Origin: H111-94 sp034436045
Lineage (GTDB): Bacteria; Chloroflexota; Ktedonobacteria; Ktedonobacterales; Ktedonobacteraceae
Length of the DNA stretch: 6,062 bases
Reading direction: 5' to 3'
NCBI GenBank assembly: GCA_034436045.1
Contig: DAOTVZ010000337.1
Span: 1-6,062, forward strand
Within the stretch, counting starts at the first letter, position 1. The number at the start of each line of letters is the position of its first letter. Positions 1-5,066 of the stretch are shown here, piece by piece. The notes under the pieces are model-generated. The model saw nothing but the letters and a program-made list of their open reading frames with translations. It ran no database searches and had not been told where the DNA came from. A program made the translations under genes and the position numbers.

Positions 1-467
1 GTAAGCAATTGACCAAGTACATTTGTGCCAACAAGCATCTGATCCCCAACAGGTTTCGCTCCCCAAAATGGATCGCGGCGCGATTCTTCAACAATTGGTT
101 TATTACCGGTAGATAAAAGCAAGGAAGCGAATTGTTCCCAGTTTTGAGCCAGCTTTACACGTAAACACCACCACATGATTTTCACCCGTACATCATCCCA
201 ATCAGGGCGCGAATCTTTTCGATAGGGCTTACTTTTCATCTTCGCCGTCATGGGACTGGCCTGTCCAATAATAATTTTCTGCACATCTGGCCTGTGGGGA
301 AAGCGACATGCCTGATAAAGAGCTTCAGTTGTCAATATTTTAATATCGTTAATACGGAGCGGATAGCCGCCCGCCATATTCGATAGACCCCCAAAACGCT
401 CGTTAGTTTTTAGGAAAACAGCACATTCGTCACGACGATACTCAGCAACCTCACGCTTTATCTTCAT
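1..467 (-). CDS. NADAR-family protein (DUF1768/YbiA-like), partial at the window edge
   Basis: The first 155 residues of an open frame running off the left edge (C-terminus missing), read by hand translation. NADAR-fold enzymes are N-glycosidases acting on ribose or ADP-ribose conjugates; characterised members remove ADP-ribose from guanine in DNA (antitoxins of DarT1) and YbiA acts on riboflavin-pathway intermediates. Family signatures in order are FGGLSNMA (25-32), TTEALYQACRFP (46-57, with the conserved acidic Glu48), SPMTAKMKS (71-79), DW (89-90), the helix around IMWWCLRVKLAQN (97-109), then DPFWGA (132-137) and GTNVLG (147-152). The ATG at 465-467 is supported by an AGGA-type Shine-Dalgarno sequence in GGAAGGAAGAG 7 nt upstream, with no alternative start in the gap. 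It lies 46 nt downstream of the phosphoribosyltransferase gene on the same strand, so the two are probably co-transcribed. Family assignment is confident; the exact substrate is unknown. Confidence 0.9.
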   Translation of the reverse strand, partial: MKIKREVAEYRRDECAVFLKTNERFGGLSNMAGGYPLRINDIKILTTEALYQACRFPHRPDVQKIIIGQASPMTAKMKSKPYRKDSRPDWDDVRVKIMWWCLRVKLAQNWEQFASLLLSTGNKPIVEESRRDPFWGAKPVGDQMLVGTNVLGQLL

Positions 468-513
468 CTGCTCTTCCTTCCGACAAAGATCTATCGAATA
501 TTTGTTCTCTTTA

Positions 514-1581
514 TTATAACATATCCCTAACTCGATTGGTCACACGTGGGAAAAGTGGATACCAGATACTAAAAGGATGATTTACATAACGTTGATCTGC
601 ATCTCCCCACCATAGGACGAGAGGGCAGTTATTCGCAATATTACGATACGTCACAAAGAGCGTACCAAAACCTAAAGATGTAAGTGGCGTAAAGCCTAGA
701 GGACGTATTGATGGAGCTACACTCCGGCAAGCTCTAATAATCTGAATACCTTTACGCAAAAAAGCCTGCTCAACAACCCTTCTAGCTTCAGGGGATGAAA
801 AGAGTGTTTCTTGTATATTCCCAACAGAAACAGGGCGGAAAAGCCTTTCAGGGGTCACTTTATACGTAGCATTTTCACACAGTTCAGATACGTATGCATC
901 AATGAGTTCATCTTTCGAGACTCTTTCAGGCCAGAGGATTTCACTACACACATTAGATGCATGTGTATCATTTATTTTCAAGAAGGTACTTCCTCTAAAA
1001 GTAATTTTAAAGTCCTGTACTGCTCGCATTATATGCGGAAGGGCATATTTCGTTCCTTCTTCATGACGAGCAATAGCATATACAATTAACTCACATTTCT
1101 CAACAATCGTGGAGAACCATCCACTTGTCAAATCATACCTTAGCCGATTGCCTGTATAGATTGCGTCATCTAAATAGATATACTTCTTTATTGACTTTGT
1201 TCCTATATCAGCCAGAGAATAGCCAAAATCTTCACGCAGGGTTTCATCTACTAGCTCCAATATAGCTCGTTGGCTACTATTTTCAGCTTGAAGAGACAGA
1301 AAGCTCACATTCTCCATGATAGCATGATTTTGTCCTTCCGCAACTATCCTCAAAATAAACCTGCGAATAATTTCTTTTACCTTACTTCTGGAAAAATAAA
1401 ATTTCTTCATAACGTGATTCATTTCATACAAGATGACATACTGATCTTTCTTGTCAAACTGATTTAGCCATCTTTCAATATGCCGAGGTATATCCCCTTC
1501 TCCGCGCACAGGTAAATGCTTATAATCCTTAATAATTTCTGCCAATGACAAGAGTAGTGACCTGCGTCCATTATCAGCCAT
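514..1581 (-). CDS. Phosphoribosyltransferase-like protein (PRTase-CE-like, conflict-system type)
   Basis: A predicted 355-residue soluble protein with no signal peptide or membrane segment. The key motif is a hydrophobic strand leading into YLDDAIYTGNR (136-146), which has the hhhhDDxxxTG form of the PRPP-binding loop of type I phosphoribosyltransferases. An N-terminal helical part includes HIERWLNQF (34-42) followed by a basic helical stretch (about 55-80). The C-terminus contains NNCPLVLWWG and WYPLFPRV, a layout I recall from PRTase-CE proteins of predicted prokaryotic conflict systems. A reading from TTG at 1609-1611 would add 10 residues, but ATG at 1579-1581 is chosen because GGGGGGAG lies directly upstream (short 3 nt spacing) while nothing resembling a ribosome binding site precedes the TTG. 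It is followed by the NADAR gene. Base composition is AT-richer than in the genes to its right. The reaction, substrate base and trigger are unknown; a role in defence is inference from family and partner. Confidence 0.75.
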   Translation of the reverse strand: MADNGRRSLLLSLAEIIKDYKHLPVRGEGDIPRHIERWLNQFDKKDQYVILYEMNHVMKKFYFSRSKVKEIIRRFILRIVAEGQNHAIMENVSFLSLQAENSSQRAILELVDETLREDFGYSLADIGTKSIKKYIYLDDAIYTGNRLRYDLTSGWFSTIVEKCELIVYAIARHEEGTKYALPHIMRAVQDFKITFRGSTFLKINDTHASNVCSEILWPERVSKDELIDAYVSELCENATYKVTPERLFRPVSVGNIQETLFSSPEARRVVEQAFLRKGIQIIRACRSVAPSIRPLGFTPLTSLGFGTLFVTYRNIANNCPLVLWWGDADQRYVNHPFSIWYPLFPRVTNRVRDML

Positions 1582-1687
1582 AGTCTCCCCCCCATCTACG
1601 TGATAAGGCAAGGTTTTACCTAAACAATTATAATATATTTATGGGTAATCAGGCTACATAATATACAACATTTTGTTGGAGAACCTC
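1582..1687. promoter_or_regulatory. Divergent AT-rich intergenic region, probable back-to-back promoters
   Basis: This 106 bp spacer lies between the start codons of the minus-strand phosphoribosyltransferase and the plus-strand oxidoreductase, so it must hold the start signals for both unless one is read through. A TATAAT hexamer occurs on the plus strand at 1629-1634 and another on the minus strand at 1632-1627, overlapping as ATTATAAT. Neither has a convincing -35 box at 16-18 bp. A second plus-strand -10-like hexamer, CATAAT, lies at 1657-1662. TTACC (1616-1620) and GGTAA (1644-1648) form inverted half sites around the TATAAT core. Promoter function is inferred from position and composition only. 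Confidence 0.35.
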
Positions 1688-2143
1688 ATGGTACATGCCA
1701 CCTTGACCGACAGAGAGAAAGCTTTTGTGTTGCGCATGCGGGCAGCGCGACTGGCTACGGCGGATGAGCAGGGCCGACCGCATGTGGTACCCATTTGTTA
1801 CGCTTTTGACGGTACACACTTCTATACACCACTGGATGAGAAGCCTAAGCGCGTGGAGGGAACGAAGTTGCGGCGAGTGCGCAATATCGAGGCGCGACAC
1901 GAAGCGGCACTGCTGATTGATCAGTATGATGATGACTGGTCACAGCTTGGCTATCTGTTATTACACTGCAAGGCGGAATTGATTATATCAGGAGACGAAC
2001 GGCACACAAAAGCCATCGCATTGTTACGTACACGCTATGTGCAGTATCAGACGATGGCACTGGAACAATACCCTGCTATCATGCTCACTCCTGAACGTGT
2101 AACCGCGTGGGGGCCAGCACTGGTCGGAGAAACGCCACCATGA
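1688..2143 (+). CDS. F420-dependent PPOX-class oxidoreductase (TIGR03668/Rv0121-like)
   Basis: A 151-residue split beta-barrel flavin/deazaflavin-binding protein, full length for its family. Members of this PPOX-fold group bind coenzyme F420 and are thought to carry out F420H2-dependent reductions in the cytoplasm; the physiological substrate is generally unknown. Signatures in order are ARLATAD (20-26), GRPHVVPICYA (29-39), YTPLDEKPK (46-54), LRRVRNI (61-67) and DDDWSQLGY (81-89), then a C-terminal LLRTRYVQY (112-120) and TPERVTAW (134-141). A TTG 15 nt upstream would give five more residues, but ATG at 1688 has GGAG at 1678-1681 with an ideal 6 nt spacer, which places the ribosome binding site inside that longer reading. 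It is the only plus-strand gene here, transcribed away from the NADAR module and ending 2 bp from the stop codon of the small membrane-protein gene. The choice of F420 over FMN rests on recall of the subfamily signature. Confidence 0.88.
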   Translation: MVHATLTDREKAFVLRMRAARLATADEQGRPHVVPICYAFDGTHFYTPLDEKPKRVEGTKLRRVRNIEARHEAALLIDQYDDDWSQLGYLLLHCKAELIISGDERHTKAIALLRTRYVQYQTMALEQYPAIMLTPERVTAWGPALVGETPP

Positions 2144-2145
2144 CA

Positions 2146-2319
2146 TTAGCGCCCAACAATGGTAGCGTAGCTATCAACCATCAGTAGTTTCTGAGCTTGC
2201 TGCTGTCTCCGCGCCCATTCAGGGCTATTGAACGGCTCGGTGCTATCATATCCCCAGCGTAAAGCCAGCAGATCAAACACAACGAGCAGCACAAACAGTA
2301 GCAAGAGAAAAGATAACAT
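2146..2319 (-). CDS. Small single-pass membrane protein, 57 residues
   Basis: A short gene found by reading the minus strand. The ATG is preceded by AAAGGAGAA, a strong Shine-Dalgarno sequence with 8 nt between AAGGAG and the start, and the stop is TAA. Residues 2-20 are almost entirely Leu, Phe and Val, interrupted only by one Asp at 16, which predicts one membrane helix or an uncleaved signal anchor. The rest is hydrophilic: RWGYDS (21-26), then FNSPEWARRQQQAQK (30-44). This layout, a Leu-rich helix followed by an RWG-x-DS motif and a Pro-Glu-Trp basic segment, is one I recall as a small hypothetical protein in Chloroflexota, without a known function. The gene sits 147 nt downstream of the hydrolase and beyond two hairpins, so it probably has its own promoter. 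It converges with the oxidoreductase gene, only 2 bp separating the stop codons. Confidence 0.75.
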   Translation of the reverse strand: MLSFLLLLFVLLVVFDLLALRWGYDSTEPFNSPEWARRQQQAQKLLMVDSYATIVGR

Positions 2320-2366
2320 TGCCTGTTCTCCTTTTGTCCTATCGTTATAGACAGTTATGCAAGAAC

Positions 2367-2395
2367 ACTATTGTATATTACAACAATATTATCAA
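2367..2395 (-). promoter_or_regulatory. Candidate promoter of the small membrane-protein gene
   Basis: Read on the minus strand, TTGATA (2395-2390, five of six matches to a sigma70 -35 box) is followed after 17 bp by AATAGT (2372-2367, four of six to a -10 box). This would start transcription about 40 nt before the start codon at 2319. The surrounding sequence is AT-rich and contains other partial hexamers (TACAAT, TATAAC), so the exact site is uncertain. Confidence 0.3.
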
Positions 2396-2409
2396 CTCAT
2401 TTCATCCCC

Positions 2410-2444
2410 CCGAAAAGCAACGGTAGATAATCGTTACTCTTCGG
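2410..2444 (-). terminator. 13-bp RNA hairpin downstream of the hydrolase, terminator-like without U tract
   Basis: CCGAAGAGTAACG and CGTTGCTTTTCGG on the minus strand pair over 13 consecutive positions around a 9-nt loop. Two of the pairs are G-U wobbles in minus-strand RNA but would be A-C mismatches in plus-strand RNA, so the structure is fully paired only in the minus-strand transcript, that is, the hydrolase mRNA. The hairpin lies 22 nt after the hydrolase stop codon. It is followed by a G run and GATGAAATGA instead of a U tract, so it may protect an mRNA 3' end or attenuate rather than act as a classical intrinsic terminator. Confidence 0.45.
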
Positions 2445-2468
2445 AGATAAAGTGGCACAGAAACCACT
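2445..2468 (-). terminator. Short hairpin overlapping the hydrolase stop codon, followed by a T-rich stretch
   Basis: On the minus strand AGTGGT (2468-2463) and GCCACT (2456-2451) can pair over six positions (one U-G) around a 6-nt loop, and TTATCT follows. The stem is short and only weakly GC-rich, and its 5' arm overlaps the TAG stop codon at 2467-2469. It could be a weak terminator acting together with the longer hairpin immediately downstream. Confidence 0.3.
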
Positions 2469-3279
2469 ATGTCCTGCTTAAAAAAGCCCGCACCGCTGTC
2501 ATCGTTTCATCATAACGGTCGCGGCGGATGTTGTGACCAGCACCGCCGATATGCACCACCTCGCCCTGTTTCCAGAGTCGTGCCGCTTCCTGAGCCGCTG
2601 CTGGCGTGACAATCGCGCCCAACTGAGGGTCAGCCGTAATGAGTAGGACAGGGCACTGGATGCGTGCAAGCAGTTCGCGCCAGGGATAGCTATCAGGCGC
2701 TCCCCCACGCTCCAAAACATCGATTTGCACCTCGGCCTTCGAGTCGGCCCAGGGAATGATCTCCTCTTCGACCCAGTTGGGATTCATAGCAAACCCTCTG
2801 GCGATGCGCCCCTCACGAGACAACGCCTTAAGCTCGAAAACCCATTGCCATCTCTGTCGCTGTGCTTGCTCATCTGTCTGAGCCGGGGGCCTATCCACAA
2901 AAGGCGGGTCTTCGAGGATCACCGCCCGAACCAGTTCAGGATAGCTTGCCGCCACCGTCGCCGCCGTGCGCGCGCCCATCGAATGCCCGAACAAACAGGG
3001 TTTTTCCAGTCCCAACGCTCGAATGACTCCTGCGGCATCATCGGCCAGGATCGTGGTCGAGAAACCGGTTGCAATGCCATCAGAGCGTCCATGACCGCGC
3101 GCATCGGTCATGACAATGTCATAGTCGCCTTCGAGTGCATGAGCCACACGCGACCAGCACAGCCCGTTATCGGTGAAACCGTGCAACAGAAGCATAGATG
3201 GCTTGCCTTTGTTACCAGTTCGATAATAATGAATGTTGATCCCATTGGCCTGCACATTCCCTTCCGACCATTCTGCCAT
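2467..3279 (-). CDS. Alpha/beta-fold hydrolase
   Basis: A complete 270-residue cytoplasmic serine hydrolase of usual family length, without a signal peptide. The fold is shown by LLLHGFTDNG (30-39, His-Gly oxyanion-hole loop), TDARGHGRSDG (58-68), the nucleophile elbow FGHSMGA (97-103, Ser100), the late strand CPVLLITADPQLG (209-221, a possible acid at Asp217), and GGAGHNIRRDRYDE (245-258, catalytic His249). Asp124 in LEDPP could alternatively supply the acid. A helical cap region lies at about 130-205. Such enzymes hydrolyse esters, epoxides, lactones or C-C bonds, and the substrate cannot be told from sequence. The ATG is supported by a strong AAGGAGG ribosome binding site with an 8 nt spacer. 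The start lies 30 nt behind the stop of the FMN-binding gene on the same strand, so the two probably form an operon. Two hairpins follow its stop codon. Confidence 0.92.
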   Translation of the reverse strand: MAEWSEGNVQANGINIHYYRTGNKGKPSMLLLHGFTDNGLCWSRVAHALEGDYDIVMTDARGHGRSDGIATGFSTTILADDAAGVIRALGLEKPCLFGHSMGARTAATVAASYPELVRAVILEDPPFVDRPPAQTDEQAQRQRWQWVFELKALSREGRIARGFAMNPNWVEEEIIPWADSKAEVQIDVLERGGAPDSYPWRELLARIQCPVLLITADPQLGAIVTPAAAQEAARLWKQGEVVHIGGAGHNIRRDRYDETMTAVRAFLSRT

Positions 3280-3309
3280 CTCATACGCCTCCTTTTCTTA
3301 CAAAACAGT

Positions 3310-3930
3310 TTATTGCAGCCTACGACGCATCAGGTCGGCTACCCGCCGTTGTTCTTCGGCAGGCGAGACGGCCAGCGCCTCTATCACACGCAATTGATCA
3401 TCCATCGTGCGATTCTGGCTTAACTTATATTTCCCTTCCAGGCGTGTGATCTCAATTTCAACGCCAACCACAGCGCGCATCATCTTGCGCAGGTAGTCGT
3501 CTATTGGCTGGAGGTGCCATTGCTGCGCAAAACCGGCCTCGTTCGTCTGCACCAGGACACGCAGCATCTCGTACAACTCTTGCTCGTCATCAACGATGCG
3601 TGGCAGACCATAGGCATGCACGACAGCGTAGTTCCAGGTCGGTACACTGGGATGCACGCCGTACCAGGAAGGTGAGATATAGGCATGTGGCCCCTGAAAA
3701 ATGACCAGTATCTCTTGTTGTGGGTCAAGTGTGCGCCATTGTGAGTTAGCACGCGCGAAATGGCAGGCCAGCACGCCATAGCGTCCGCGCTCACTATTCA
3801 GTGTGAACGGCAGATGGCTGGCAAGCAACGTGCCCTCGTGCTGAGTGATGAGCGTGGCGAAGCTATAGGTACGCATGAACTCGTGCAGGGTTTGCACATC
3901 ATCTTCCCGATTGAAGGAGGGGATATACAT
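3310..3930 (-). CDS. FMN-binding protein, PaiB family (FMN-binding negative transcriptional regulator type)
   Basis: A complete 206-residue split-barrel protein of the PaiB family. Hallmarks in order are the N-terminal MYIP (1-4), SHLPFTL (38-44), GPHAYISPSWY (80-90), VPTWNYAVVHAYG (96-108) and GKYKLSQNR (166-174). The family is annotated as negative transcriptional regulators because Bacillus PaiB affects sporulation and protease genes, but no DNA-binding domain is visible here and the fold is that of an FMN-binding oxidoreductase, so an enzymatic or flavin-sensing role is equally likely. The ATG has an AGAGGT ribosome binding site 4 nt upstream, and MYIP is the usual family start. It is followed at 30 nt by the hydrolase gene, with which it is probably co-transcribed. 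An 11-nt odd palindrome (GGAGATTCTCC on its own strand) lies 28 nt before the start codon. Confidence 0.92.
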   Translation of the reverse strand: MYIPSFNREDDVQTLHEFMRTYSFATLITQHEGTLLASHLPFTLNSERGRYGVLACHFARANSQWRTLDPQQEILVIFQGPHAYISPSWYGVHPSVPTWNYAVVHAYGLPRIVDDEQELYEMLRVLVQTNEAGFAQQWHLQPIDDYLRKMMRAVVGVEIEITRLEGKYKLSQNRTMDDQLRVIEALAVSPAEEQRRVADLMRRRLQ

Positions 3931-4057
3931 AGTTACCTCTTTGACAAGAACGACTTCGGAGAATCTCCATCCCTATACCACCACTATACACACTCGTACA
4001 GATAATTACTACCGCCAACTTGCTAGAAAGCCACAGGATTGGTTGGGTTGGACGACA

Positions 4058-4978
4058 TTAGTGGAGAGTGGGCAGGCGCTTCGTGATACGCAAATGCTCC
4101 AGCAACTGTTCAAAGCCCACGTGCTGGGCCAGAGTACGCATGCGGCGGAAACCCTCACCGTAGATGGGATCGGGATTGCGCAACATACTTTCGCGGCGAT
4201 AACGCGCCATCTCGGTGCCCTGCTCGCCATAATAGCGGTAGGCCAGCAGTTCACAAAAACCCTCCTCGGCCCACTGAGGCAGATTTTGAATGCCATGCAC
4301 AATCAACCAGGCATGACCCAGTTCGTGAATTACAATGCCCTCGAAGAGAAAAGAGGGTAGTCCACGTAGCACGGCAATTTTATCTACCCTGTTCTGCACA
4401 ATGCGCCCATCCGCCGTATAGGTCGTACTCAGCGTCGCCCCAAGCGTGTGATGGTCGTGCTGATCGCGCAGATAGCTTGCCAGAGTTGTGCGCCCACAGA
4501 GTTCGAGTGCGATGGGCAAATTGTTGTAGCGCAACCCCTGACCGCTTACCCATTGCTTCAATTGACTAAAAACGGGTTGCGCATCTTTCACCGTCTCAAT
4601 CGCGCTTTTACGACAGAGCGGGCAACGCACAGCATCATGCTGTCCATACTCCTCTTGCATCTCCGGCGGCACTAAGCGACCACAATAGGCACAGGGCGGA
4701 TACTGGCCCTGATGCTCTTTACAATACTGATTACCCCACTGATCGACGAGAAATTCGCCTATCAGCGGCTTGCCACAAAAGACACAGCGCGGCAGCACAT
4801 ACTGAGTAAGGCACGCTGGATGATATGGTCTTCCTTCATGAACATGAAAAACCATGCCACCAATCGGCTGATGGCATGCTGCACAGAGAAAATGCTCAGG
4901 ATGCCACGCTGCATTCAGAGCGATGAGCGCATTCCCCCAGATCGGTTTTCCGCATGCCTTGCAAATCTGTCCAAACAT
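4058..4978 (-). CDS. LIM-domain DA1-like zinc metallopeptidase
   Basis: A 306-residue protein collinear with plant DA1. It opens with a LIM zinc finger: CKAC (6-9), WHPEHFLCAAC (25-35), YHPAC (52-56). Further Cys/His pairs follow at CVFC (65-68), YCKEH (85-89), CAYC (96-99) and CPLC (119-122). The C-terminal DA1 domain carries HELGHAW (218-224), an HExxH zinc-protease site, then WAEEGFCELLAYRY (236-249), which should supply the third ligand, and IYGEGFRRM (272-280) and LEHLRIT (293-299). Plant DA1 is a ubiquitin-activated peptidase controlling organ size; bacteria lack that ubiquitin context, so the bacterial substrate is unknown. No signal peptide or membrane helix is seen. A GTG at 5053 would add 25 residues unlike the family, encoded across a GC-rich hairpin, so ATG at 4978 is preferred, although its ribosome binding site (GGGA, 8 nt away) is weak. 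ATG at 5032 is a further alternative. Confidence 0.88.
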   Translation of the reverse strand: MFGQICKACGKPIWGNALIALNAAWHPEHFLCAACHQPIGGMVFHVHEGRPYHPACLTQYVLPRCVFCGKPLIGEFLVDQWGNQYCKEHQGQYPPCAYCGRLVPPEMQEEYGQHDAVRCPLCRKSAIETVKDAQPVFSQLKQWVSGQGLRYNNLPIALELCGRTTLASYLRDQHDHHTLGATLSTTYTADGRIVQNRVDKIAVLRGLPSFLFEGIVIHELGHAWLIVHGIQNLPQWAEEGFCELLAYRYYGEQGTEMARYRRESMLRNPDPIYGEGFRRMRTLAQHVGFEQLLEHLRITKRLPTLH

Positions 4979-4988
4979 AATTATTATC

Positions 4989-5010
4989 CCAGGGCGACTG
5001 CCAGGGTCGC
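4989..5010. repeat. Small GC-rich REP-like hairpin with direct CCAGGG repeat
   Basis: GCGAC (4994-4998) and GTCGC (5006-5010) form an inverted repeat around a 7-nt loop, and CCAGGG occurs twice in direct order (4989-4994 and 5001-5006). It lies in the gap between the acetyltransferase stop and the preferred DA1 start. The short, GC-rich, hairpin-forming layout resembles dispersed intergenic repeats, but only one copy is in the window, so dispersal cannot be shown. If it is an intergenic element, it supports the shorter DA1 start. Confidence 0.35.
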
Positions 5011-5066
5011 TCCTACCATACACGAACGGCATAACCTGCAACGCCTTGCTCACTTATCACTCGCGC

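Noticed and set aside
1582..1611. N-terminal extension of the phosphoribosyltransferase from a TTG codon at 1609-1611.
   Set aside because: There is no ribosome binding site upstream of the TTG, while GGGGGGAG lies inside the extension directly before the ATG at 1581.
2144..2466. Possible RNA gene or riboswitch in the stretch after the oxidoreductase gene.
   Set aside because: Most of it is the small membrane-protein gene; the rest is an AT-rich promoter-like segment plus two simple hairpins, with no recognised riboswitch or tRNA features.
2725..3423. Plus-strand open frame of 232 codons opposite the hydrolase and the end of the PaiB-like gene.
   Set aside because: It lies antisense to two genes with clear family motifs and strong ribosome binding sites, spans their intergenic gap, and its product has no recognisable domain.
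3875..4360. Plus-strand open frame of 161 codons across the gap between the PaiB-like and DA1-like genes.
   Set aside because: It overlaps the conserved ends of both genes in antisense and encodes no recognisable motif.
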